Positions 1-5,166 of a stretch of 11,963 bases of DNA are shown piece by piece. The number at the start of each line of letters is the position of its first letter. Position 1 is the stretch's first letter. The stretch is from NCBI GenBank assembly GCA_030146385.1, contig JASLBX010000333.1, forward strand, positions 1 through 11,963, given 5' to 3'. A program made the position numbers and the translations under genes. This DNA is from Jiangellaceae bacterium. Lineage in GTDB: Bacteria; Actinomycetota; Actinomycetes; Jiangellales; Jiangellaceae. The notes below the pieces were generated by a model. It saw only the letters and a list, made by a program, of their open reading frames with translations, was not told where the DNA came from and did no database searches.

Positions 1-749
1 GGATCGTCTGCGGCCGAGTCCGCCTCTTCCTGTCGAACGCGGGCTTCAGCCCGGACGAGCAGGATGAACCCGCCGACGCCGATCACCGCGAACGCGAACC
101 ACTGGACCGCGTAGGACAGGTGCGGCCCGGATTCCAGCTCAGGCGGCGGGACGAGGGCAAGCGAACCCTCCGCAGGCGGGTTCTGCTCGACGAGCTCCAA
201 CCAGCCGCCGTAGAGCGGCTCGTCGACGGCGGGAGCGAGGGCGTCCAGATCGATGAACCGGATCATCCCGGACGAGGGGTCGCCGGTTCGGGCCCCACCC
301 TCTTCGCTCGCACGTACCCGGCCGACCACCTCGACCTCGCCGGACGGCGGCGCCGGAAGGTCGGGCACGTCCGCGCCGGAGGTCGCCATGAAACCGCGGT
401 CGACCAGGACGACGGCGCCCGAATCCGTCACCAGCGGCGTGACGACGTGGATGCCGGCCTGGCCGCCTTGCGGGCGCAGGCGTAGTGCCAGCTGGCCGTC
501 GCCGTCGTAACGGCCTGAAACGCGCACGGTGCGCCACTCGTCGCCGACCGCGGCGGGCTCGTCCACGGCCAGCACCTCGTCGATCGGCGCGGGAGGCTGG
601 TCCATTCCCTGCTGGACGGCGGCGTTGTAGGCCTGGCGCTGCTCGTTGCGGTCCAGCTGCCACAGCCCGAGCAGCACGAACGCGGTCGCCAGGACGAGGC
701 CGGCGACGATTCGCACTATCCATTGGCGGGACACCAGAAACCGAAGCAC
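1..749 (-). CDS. SURF1-family cytochrome c oxidase assembly protein (C-terminus cut by window edge)
   Basis: This is a membrane protein of the SURF1 family, which helps assemble the haem-copper cytochrome c oxidase, probably by handling haem a for subunit I. The frame is open for 249 codons from a GTG at 749 to the window edge, with no stop. Seen in the protein: a first membrane helix at about residues 11-30, a periplasmic domain containing VDRGF (117-121), and the family signature HLSYAVQWFAFA (210-221) that begins the second membrane helix (about 214-233). I chose GTG 749 because the protein then begins VLRFLVSRQW, as family members do, and because a TACGGT hexamer ends 6 nt upstream. An in-frame ATG at 770 would add seven residues (MSGYGHG) and has no visible ribosome site. 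The family call is firm; the start is less so. It is divergent from moaA, and only the acidic C-terminal tail is missing. Confidence 0.9.
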   Translation of the reverse strand, partial: MLRFLVSRQWIVRIVAGLVLATAFVLLGLWQLDRNEQRQAYNAAVQQGMDQPPAPIDEVLAVDEPAAVGDEWRTVRVSGRYDGDGQLALRLRPQGGQAGIHVVTPLVTDSGAVVLVDRGFMATSGADVPDLPAPPSGEVEVVGRVRASEEGGARTGDPSSGMIRFIDLDALAPAVDEPLYGGWLELVEQNPPAEGSLALVPPPELESGPHLSYAVQWFAFAVIGVGGFILLVRAEARVRQEEADSAADD

Positions 750-755
750 ACCATG

Positions 756-761
756 ACCGTA
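756..761 (-). promoter_or_regulatory. Probable -10 element of the SURF1 gene (leaderless)
   Basis: The hexamer TACGGT on the minus strand is followed by 6 nt (CATGGT) and then the GTG start at 749. This is the spacing expected when transcription starts at the start codon. No convincing -35 element was found. Confidence 0.45.
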
Positions 762-763
762 GC

Positions 764-792
764 CCGACATTGTGGGTGCGAGCGCCTAGGGT
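764..792 (+). promoter_or_regulatory. moaA promoter (-35 CCGACA, -10 TAGGGT), leaderless
   Basis: CCGACA (764-769) matches four of six bases of TTGACA. A 17-nt spacer leads to TAGGGT (787-792), and the moaA ATG follows 7 nt later at 800. The spacing suggests that transcription starts at or next to the A of the ATG, so the mRNA would lack a 5' leader. Confidence 0.55.
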
Positions 793-799
793 GGGATAC

Positions 800-1789
800 A
801 TGCTCATCGACCGGTACGGGCGCACGGCCACCGACCTGCGGGTGTCGCTGACCGACAGGTGCAACCTGCGGTGCCAGTACTGCATGCCGGCCGAAGGGCT
901 GGACTGGCTGCCCAAACCCGACGTCCTGACCGCGGCCGAGATCATCCGGCTGGTGCAAATCGCGGTCGAGCGGCTGGGCGTGCGCGACGTCCGGTTCACC
1001 GGGGGCGAGCCACTGATCCGGCCCGAACTGGTCGAGATCGTGGCGGCATGCGCCCAGCTGAGCCCGCGCCCGAAGTTGTCGCTGACCACCAACGGAATCG
1101 GCTTGGCCCGGGTCGTCGGCGCTTTGGCCGCCGCTGGCCTGGATCGGGTGAACGTCTCGCTCGACACTCTCCACCCGGAGCGGTTCGAGGCCATCACCCG
1201 GCGCCGGCGCCTGCCGGACGTGCTCGCCGGGCTGGCGGCGGCCGCCGACGCCGGGCTGGACCCGGTCAAGCTCAACGCGGTCCTGCTGCGCGGCATCAAC
1301 GACGACGAGGCTCCGTCTCTGCTGCGGTGGGCCATCGGCGAGGGGTACCAGCTGCGCTTCATCGAGCAGATGCCGCTCGACGCCCAGCACGCCTGGAACC
1401 GCGACCAGATGATCACTGCGGAAGAGATCCTGACCGCGCTCCAGGCCGAGTTCGACCTTTCACCAACCGGCCGGCGCGAGCGGGGCAGTGCTCCGGCGGA
1501 GACCTGGACAGTCAATGGCGGGCCTGCGACGGTCGGCGTGATCGGCTCGGTCACCCGCCCGTTCTGTGCCGCCTGCGACCGCACCCGGCTCACCGCCGAC
1601 GGTCAGGTCCGGACGTGCCTGTTCGCGACGACGGAGTCCGACCTGAGGACCCCGCTGCGCAACGGTGCCGACGACTCCGAACTGGCCCGGTTGTGGCGGG
1701 TCGCGATGGCCGGCAAGCTTCCCGGCCACGGTATCAACGACCCGGGCTTTCTCCAGCCTGCCCGGCCGATGTCGTCGATCGGGGGCTAG
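800..1789 (+). CDS. moaA: GTP 3',8-cyclase MoaA (molybdenum cofactor synthesis)
   Basis: MoaA is a cytosolic radical-SAM enzyme that rearranges GTP to 3',8-cyclo-7,8-dihydro-GTP, the first step toward molybdopterin. The product is 329 residues, a normal length. Cys21, Cys25 and Cys28 (CNLRCQYC) form the N-terminal [4Fe-4S]-SAM site, and FTGGEPLIRPEL is the SAM-binding GGE region. Cys256, Cys259 and Cys273 hold the second, substrate-binding cluster. The protein ends SSIGG, the conserved C-terminal Gly-Gly needed for catalysis in this family. ATG 800 is chosen because MLIDRYGR is the normal N-terminus and a TAGGGT -10 sits 7 nt upstream; the frame is open further upstream, but that part has no family similarity. 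No other moa gene is nearby, so the pathway must be completed elsewhere. The call is secure. Confidence 0.97.
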   Translation: MLIDRYGRTATDLRVSLTDRCNLRCQYCMPAEGLDWLPKPDVLTAAEIIRLVQIAVERLGVRDVRFTGGEPLIRPELVEIVAACAQLSPRPKLSLTTNGIGLARVVGALAAAGLDRVNVSLDTLHPERFEAITRRRRLPDVLAGLAAAADAGLDPVKLNAVLLRGINDDEAPSLLRWAIGEGYQLRFIEQMPLDAQHAWNRDQMITAEEILTALQAEFDLSPTGRRERGSAPAETWTVNGGPATVGVIGSVTRPFCAACDRTRLTADGQVRTCLFATTESDLRTPLRNGADDSELARLWRVAMAGKLPGHGINDPGFLQPARPMSSIGG

Positions 1790-1800
1790 GGGCGCAAAGG

Positions 1801-1892
1801 ACACAAAAGACGGCGCCGGGCAACCACGGGGGAAGCTGCCCGGCGCCGCCGATCACGACGCGCACCGACGGGGGAAGTCCGGAACGCGTGCG
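1801..1892 (-). ncRNA. Candidate 6C small RNA (two C-loop hairpins)
   Basis: Read on the minus strand, two hairpins follow one another and each displays the same loop. Hairpin 1 spans 1892-1861: outer stem CGCAC/GTGCG, inner stem closing C1877-G1869, loop TTCCCCC (1876-1870). Hairpin 2 spans 1848-1811: a perfect 12-bp stem CGGCGCCGGGCA/TGCCCGGCGCCG whose apex again holds TTCCCCC (1834-1828). The decamer CTTCCCCCGT occurs in both loops (1877-1868 and 1835-1826). Hairpin 2 is followed by TCTTTTGTGT (1810-1801), a usable termination tail, and a -10/-35 pair lies just upstream (1899-1927). Two hairpins with C-rich loops are the defining feature of the actinobacterial 6C RNA family. Mycobacterial 6C has been reported to act in trans on mRNAs through its loops. 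The ends are inferred and the function here is unknown. There is no comparable open reading frame. Confidence 0.75.
1811..1848. terminator. Strong hairpin terminator shared by moaA (+) and the small RNA (-)
   Basis: A perfect 12-bp GC-rich inverted repeat (1811-1822 with 1837-1848) encloses a 14-nt loop. It begins 21 nt after the moaA stop. On the minus strand a T-rich tail follows, giving a classical intrinsic terminator. On the plus strand there is no T run, as is common for actinobacterial terminators, so termination of moaA is likely but less certain. Confidence 0.75.
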
Positions 1893-1898
1893 GATCGG

Positions 1899-1927
1899 AG
1901 TATGGCACGGATTTCGGCTCGCGTGAA
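1899..1927 (-). promoter_or_regulatory. Probable promoter of the 6C-like RNA (-35 TTCACG, 17 nt, -10 CATACT)
   Basis: On the minus strand TTCACG (1927-1922) is followed by exactly 17 nt and CATACT (1904-1899). Each element matches four of six consensus bases. The predicted start, at about 1892-1891, coincides with the foot of the first C-loop hairpin. The spacing and position support the RNA call. Confidence 0.55.
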
Positions 1928-1939
1928 GGGATGAGGTGA

Positions 1940-2239
1940 TCACTCCTGGCCGGCGTCGCGGACGGGGCCGGACTCGATGGCCCGTCGTTGGTGAGGCTCG
2001 ACCGGAGTGATCGCTCCCGGCGCGGGCCGGGCGACGGCGTTCGCCACGACGACCGCCAGGTAGGGCAGGACGACCGCAGCGATGATGAACACCCACCGGG
2101 CCCATCCCTCGACCAGCAACGCAAAGGGCACGCAGACGATCCGGATGCCCATCATCCACAAATAGCGGCGCTGTCGCGCGCTGATGTCGTCGCTCCGCCC
2201 GGGGCTGGCGGTCGTGACCGACTGGACGTTCGTTCTCAC
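1940..2239 (-). CDS. DUF3099 family small membrane protein
   Basis: This is a 99-residue protein of the actinobacterial DUF3099 type, with no known biochemical function. It has a polar, positively charged N-terminus ending RQRRYLWMMGIR (22-33). Two membrane helices follow at about 28-44 and 48-69; the second contains VVLPYLAVVVANA, which is typical of the family. The C-terminal tail is short, hydrophilic and rich in Pro and Glu. The GTG start at 2239 is supported by a perfect AGGAGG (2249-2254) 9 nt upstream. It lies 52 nt downstream of the alpha-hydroxy-acid oxidase gene on the same strand and may be co-transcribed with it, although the strong ribosome site lets it be translated independently. 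The family assignment comes from memory of the sequence pattern; the role is unknown. Confidence 0.8.
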   Translation of the reverse strand: MRTNVQSVTTASPGRSDDISARQRRYLWMMGIRIVCVPFALLVEGWARWVFIIAAVVLPYLAVVVANAVARPAPGAITPVEPHQRRAIESGPVRDAGQE

Positions 2240-2248
2240 GAGGTTTTG

Positions 2249-2254
2249 CCTCCT
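2249..2254 (-). promoter_or_regulatory. Ribosome binding site of the DUF3099 gene
   Basis: A perfect AGGAGG on the minus strand lies 9 nt before the GTG at 2239. It decides this start, and it is notable because many other genes in the window lack any such site. Confidence 0.75.
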
Positions 2255-2291
2255 GCCCGCTCGGCGCCCGTCGGGGCTGGTCCAAGCGCGC

Positions 2292-3338
2292 TTACCCTTT
2301 CACCGTATGCGGCGGAGCCTGACCTGACCAGACGAGGTCCGGCCCAGCGTCCGCGGGGCGAGCGCAGCCGGCGAGCAGCAACGACTCGGCAACACTCGTA
2401 CGCAGCCCGTCGAGCAGGTCCGCGACGCCGTCCGCGCCGCCGGCGGCCAGCGCCCACAGGACCGGACGGCCCAGCCATGCGGCCCGCGCGCCGAGGGCCA
2501 GGGCGCGGAGCACGTCCCGTCCCGTACGTATTCCGCCGTCCACGTACACTTCGACCTGGTCGCCCACGGCGTCGACCACCTCGGGCAGCGCCCAGGCCGT
2601 CGGAACGACACCGTCGAGTTGCCGGCCGCCGTGGGTCGAAACGACGACCGCAGCAGCACCCGCGTCGACGCACGCCTGCGCATCATCGCCGCGCAACACA
2701 CCCTTGGCCACGACCGGCAGGCCGGTGATCTCTGCGAGCCGGACCAGGTCGCGCTCGGTAACGTCCGGCGCCTGCTCAAGCGCCTCGATCGACGCCGAGC
2801 CGAGCTCCGGCAGCAACCCGGGGCCGGGAAAACGGAGGGCCGCGGTCGCGCTGTGCTTCGCCGCGACGGCCGGTGTGTCGACCGTGAGCACGATTGCACC
2901 GGCTCCCGCCTCGGCCGCGCGGCGGGCCAGCTCGTCGGACAGGCCGCGGTCGGCCATCACGTAGATCTGCATCCACCAGACGCCGGCGACGTCCACGACG
3001 TCGTCCAGCCGCGCGGTGGCCCGGGTCGACAGCACGTACAGGGTGCCGGCCTTGGCCGCGGCGGCCGCCGTCGCCACCTCGCCGTCCGGGTGAGCGAACC
3101 CGTGGGCGGCCGTGGGTGCGATGGCGACGGGCGCGCTGATCTGCTGGCCCAGCAGGGTGGTCGACGGGTCAACCGTGCCGACGTCCCGGAGCACCCGGGG
3201 GCGAAGGTGGATGCGCCGCCAGGCTTCCTCGGCCTCGCCGACGGTCTGCTCGTCGCCCGATCCGGCGGCGTAGTAGGCGTAGGCCTCGGGCGCAAGTGCG
3301 GCGCGGGCCCGCGACAGCAGCGCTTCGTACGGAATCAT
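2292..3338 (-). CDS. FMN-dependent alpha-hydroxy-acid oxidase/dehydrogenase (lactate/glycolate oxidase family)
   Basis: This is a 348-residue TIM-barrel flavoprotein that oxidises an L-2-hydroxy acid to the 2-oxo acid using FMN. The catalytic set is visible: the tyrosine pair in AYYAAGSGDE (Tyr22/Tyr23), Tyr126 (QIYV), Asp154 (TVDTP), Lys212 (VAKGV), His236 and Arg239 in STHGGRQLD, and the FMN-phosphate segment DGGIRTGRDVLRALALGA from 267. The usual Asn in SNHGG is Thr235 here. Which substrate is used (lactate, glycolate, mandelate or other) cannot be read from the sequence. It is probably cytosolic or membrane-associated, with no signal peptide. ATG 3338 is preferred because CAGAAT ends 8 nt upstream; ATG 3347 (adding MTA) is possible. 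It is divergent from dodecin and upstream of the DUF3099 gene. No mycofactocin genes are nearby, so MftD is unlikely. Confidence 0.9.
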   Translation of the reverse strand: MIPYEALLSRARAALAPEAYAYYAAGSGDEQTVGEAEEAWRRIHLRPRVLRDVGTVDPSTTLLGQQISAPVAIAPTAAHGFAHPDGEVATAAAAAKAGTLYVLSTRATARLDDVVDVAGVWWMQIYVMADRGLSDELARRAAEAGAGAIVLTVDTPAVAAKHSATAALRFPGPGLLPELGSASIEALEQAPDVTERDLVRLAEITGLPVVAKGVLRGDDAQACVDAGAAAVVVSTHGGRQLDGVVPTAWALPEVVDAVGDQVEVYVDGGIRTGRDVLRALALGARAAWLGRPVLWALAAGGADGVADLLDGLRTSVAESLLLAGCARPADAGPDLVWSGQAPPHTVKG

Positions 3339-3345
3339 GGCTGTC

Positions 3346-3351
3346 ATTCTG
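3346..3351 (-). promoter_or_regulatory. Possible -10 element for the hydroxy-acid oxidase gene
   Basis: CAGAAT on the minus strand differs from TANNNT at one position and is followed by 7 nt and ATG 3338. No Shine-Dalgarno sequence precedes either candidate ATG, which fits a leaderless transcript. It lies inside the short region that must also carry the dodecin promoter or leader. This is weak evidence taken alone. Confidence 0.3.
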
Positions 3352-3359
3352 TCGTCACG

Positions 3360-3365
3360 AGGAGG
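3360..3365 (+). promoter_or_regulatory. Ribosome binding site of dodecin
   Basis: A perfect AGGAGG lies 5 nt before ATG 3371. It fixes the dodecin start and rules out longer readings that begin inside the divergent oxidase gene. Confidence 0.75.
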
Positions 3366-3370
3366 TTCCG

Positions 3371-3580
3371 ATGAACCGGACATACAGAGTCAGCGAGATC
3401 GTCGGCACGTCGACCGAGGGAGTCGACGAGGCGATCCGCAACGGAATCGGCCGCGCCGCCCAGACGCTCCGCCACCTCGACTGGTTCGAGGTCACCGAGA
3501 TCCGCGGGCACCTGGTCGACGGCCAGATCGAGCACGTCCAGGTCGGGATGAAAGTGGGATTCCGGCTAGAAGACGCGTGA
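3371..3580 (+). CDS. Dodecin (flavin-binding storage/buffer protein)
   Basis: This 69-residue protein is the normal size for dodecin, a hollow dodecamer that stacks pairs of FMN, FAD or riboflavin to store or buffer free flavin in the cytosol. The fold is recognisable: strand TYRVSEIVGTS, a helix at about 16-35, then LDWFEVTEIRGHLVDG and the closing strand HVQVGMKVGFRLED. Trp38 is the residue that stacks on the flavin ring, and Gln57 sits where the family contacts the isoalloxazine edge. The sequence resembles the mycobacterial dodecins closely. It has its own AGGAGG and is divergent from an FMN-dependent oxidase, with only 32 nt between the two start codons. That suggests linked control of a flavin enzyme and a flavin buffer, which is an inference. 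The 87 nt before the next gene contain no clear terminator. Confidence 0.95.
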   Translation: MNRTYRVSEIVGTSTEGVDEAIRNGIGRAAQTLRHLDWFEVTEIRGHLVDGQIEHVQVGMKVGFRLEDA

Positions 3581-3600
3581 GGTCCTTATCGGGAACGGGC

Positions 3601-3631
3601 ATGACAGGCCGTCGGCCCGAGCCGGTACGGT
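3601..3631 (+). promoter_or_regulatory. Probable fabG operon promoter (ATGACA, 19 nt, TACGGT)
   Basis: ATGACA (3601-3606) matches five of six bases of TTGACA, and TACGGT (3626-3631) fits the actinobacterial -10. The 19-nt spacer is on the long side. It would give a leader of about 30 nt carrying the strong ribosome site at 3648-3658. Confidence 0.45.
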
Positions 3632-3647
3632 CGGACCCGGTCGTATC

Positions 3648-3658
3648 GAGGAGAGGAG
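3648..3658 (+). promoter_or_regulatory. Purine-rich ribosome binding site of fabG
   Basis: GAGGAGAGGAG ends 9 nt before the GTG at 3668. It selects this GTG as the start even though it is not an ATG. Confidence 0.7.
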
Positions 3659-3667
3659 CCGACGCTT

Positions 3668-4372
3668 GTGAGCCGGTCCATACTGGTCACCGGCGGCAAC
3701 CGCGGCATTGGCCTGGCCATTGCCCGCGCGTTCGCCGCCACGGGTGACGCCGTCACGATCACCTACCGCAGCGGTGAGCCGCCGGACGGGCTGGCCGGAG
3801 TACGGTGCGACGTCACCGACCCTTCGTCCGTCGACGTTGCGTTCAAAGAGGTCGAAGAGCGGCAGGGTCCGGTCGAAGTACTCGTCGCCAACGCGGGCAC
3901 CACGAAGGACACCTTGCTGCTGCGGATGAGTGAGGACGAATTCACCAGCGTGCTCGACACCAACCTGACCGGCACGTTCCGCGTGGTGAAGCGGGCAGCC
4001 CGCGGCATGCTGCGGGCTCGGCGCGGGCGGATCGTCCTGATCGGCAGCGTCGTCGGGCTGCTCGGCTCGCCGGGTCAGGTCAATTACGCGGCGAGCAAGG
4101 CCGCCCTGGTCGGTATGGCGAGGTCGCTGGCGCGCGAGCTGGGCAGCCGGGGCATCACCGCCAACGTGGTCGCGCCCGGCTTCGTCGAGTCCGACCTGAC
4201 CGCTGTGCTCTCCGACGAGCGGAAGGCGGAGATCCTCAGCGGCATCCCGCTCGGGCGCTATGGGGAGGCCGACGAGATCGCGGCCTGCGTACGCTGGCTG
4301 GCCAGCGACGAGGCGGCATACATCACGGGTGCGGTCATACCCGTAGACGGCGGATTGGGGATGGGGCACTGA
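3668..4372 (+). CDS. fabG: 3-oxoacyl-[ACP] reductase FabG
   Basis: FabG reduces 3-oxoacyl-ACP to 3-hydroxyacyl-ACP with NADPH in cytosolic type II fatty-acid synthesis. The 234-residue product is a classical short-chain dehydrogenase: cofactor loop TGGNRGIG (7-15), Asp48 in CDVT near the adenine, NAG (75-77), and a complete catalytic tetrad of Asn99, Ser127, Tyr140 and Lys144 (NYAASKAALVG). VAPGFVESDL and the C-terminal ITGAVIPVDGG are typical of FabG and its mycobacterial counterpart MabA. The GTG start has a strong ribosome site. Its TGA shares one base with the ATG of the enoyl reductase (TGATG), so the two are translationally coupled, as in the mabA-inhA pair. SDR enzymes are hard to assign to a substrate from sequence alone, but this neighbour makes the fatty-acid role very likely. 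Confidence 0.93.
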   Translation: MSRSILVTGGNRGIGLAIARAFAATGDAVTITYRSGEPPDGLAGVRCDVTDPSSVDVAFKEVEERQGPVEVLVANAGTTKDTLLLRMSEDEFTSVLDTNLTGTFRVVKRAARGMLRARRGRIVLIGSVVGLLGSPGQVNYAASKAALVGMARSLARELGSRGITANVVAPGFVESDLTAVLSDERKAEILSGIPLGRYGEADEIAACVRWLASDEAAYITGAVIPVDGGLGMGH

Positions 4373-5166
4373 TGGCGCAGGACGCCGCGCCCGCTGGGCG
4401 CCTTATCGAGGGCAAGCGAATCCTCGTTGCCGGGGTGACGATGGACACCTCGATCGGCTTTCACGTGGCCAGGGTGGCTCAGCAGCAGGGCGCCGAGGTC
4501 GCCATCACCAACTTCGGCCGGGCGCTGTCGATCACCAGGCGCATTGCCGGCCGGTTGCCCAAGGAGCCTCCCGTCCTGGAGTTGGACGTCACCGACCCGG
4601 ACCACCTCGCCGGGCTGGCCGAGCAGGTGCAGGAGGCGCTCGGCGGGCTCGACGGAGTCGTGCACTCGATCGCGTACGGCAACCCCGAGACGGCGCTCGG
4701 CGGCAAGTTCCTCGACACGCCGTGGGACGACGTCGGCCAGGCGCTGCACGTTTCCGCGTACTCGCTGAAGTCGCTGGCGATGGCCTGTCGTCCCCTGCTC
4801 GGCCGGGGCTCGTCCATCGTCGGGATGACGTTCGACGCGTCGGTGGCCTGGCCGGTGTACGACTGGATGGGCGTGGCCAAGGCCGGCCTGGAGTCGACGT
4901 CCCGCTACCTGGCCCGCTATTTCGGCCCGGAGGGCATCCGGGTGAATCTGGTGTCGGCGGGTCCGCTGCGGACGCTCGCCGCCAAGGCCATTCCCGGGTT
5001 CGATGACATTGAATCCCAGTGGGAGTCTCGGGCGCCGCTCGGCTGGGACCGCAGCGACCCCGAGCCCACGGCGCGGACGGTCGTGGCCCTGCTCAGCGAC
5101 TTCATGCCGGCGACTACCGGTGAGATCGTGCACGTCGACGGCGGGTACCACGCCACGGGGGCGTAG
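4372..5166 (+). CDS. fabI: NADH-dependent enoyl-[ACP] reductase, FabI/InhA type
   Basis: This enzyme carries out the last reduction of each fatty-acid elongation cycle, trans-2-enoyl-ACP to acyl-ACP, with NADH. The 264-residue product follows InhA along its length: LIEGKRILVAGVTMDTSIGFHVA (11-33) is the divergent nucleotide loop of enoyl reductases, Ser99 in VVHSIAYG corresponds to InhA Ser94, Phe154 (GMTFD) to Phe149, and Tyr163 and Lys170 (VYDWMGVAKAGLES) to catalytic Tyr158 and Lys165. The C-terminus LLSDFMPATTGEIVHVDGG is characteristic. The substrate-binding region after AGPLRTLAAKAIPGF is shorter than in InhA, which suggests ordinary FabI chain lengths and not mycolate precursors; that is an inference. 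It overlaps fabG by one base and abuts the next gene with no gap. Confidence 0.95.
   Translation: MAQDAAPAGRLIEGKRILVAGVTMDTSIGFHVARVAQQQGAEVAITNFGRALSITRRIAGRLPKEPPVLELDVTDPDHLAGLAEQVQEALGGLDGVVHSIAYGNPETALGGKFLDTPWDDVGQALHVSAYSLKSLAMACRPLLGRGSSIVGMTFDASVAWPVYDWMGVAKAGLESTSRYLARYFGPEGIRVNLVSAGPLRTLAAKAIPGFDDIESQWESRAPLGWDRSDPEPTARTVVALLSDFMPATTGEIVHVDGGYHATGA

Noticed and set aside
485..799. Upstream extension of the moaA frame to 485.
   Set aside because: The extension overlaps the divergent SURF1 gene and has an Arg/Pro-rich, non-family sequence; MoaA begins normally at MLIDRYGR (800).
139..1593. A 484-codon open frame on the minus strand opposite moaA and across SURF1.
   Set aside because: It is antisense to moaA and in a different frame from SURF1; its product is Arg/Ser/Pro-rich low-complexity sequence typical of shadow frames in GC-rich DNA.
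1801..1892. A cyclic-di-AMP (ydaO-type) or other riboswitch on the plus strand, suggested by repeated ACGGGGGAAG.
   Set aside because: It lies downstream of moaA and faces a minus-strand gene, so it would control nothing on the plus strand; the minus-strand reading with promoter and twin C-loops explains the repeats better.
2292..3338. The hydroxy-acid oxidase as the mycofactocin enzyme MftD.
   Set aside because: No mftA, mftB, mftC or other mycofactocin gene is present; moaA nearby is a radical-SAM gene but is clearly molybdenum-cofactor MoaA with the terminal Gly-Gly.
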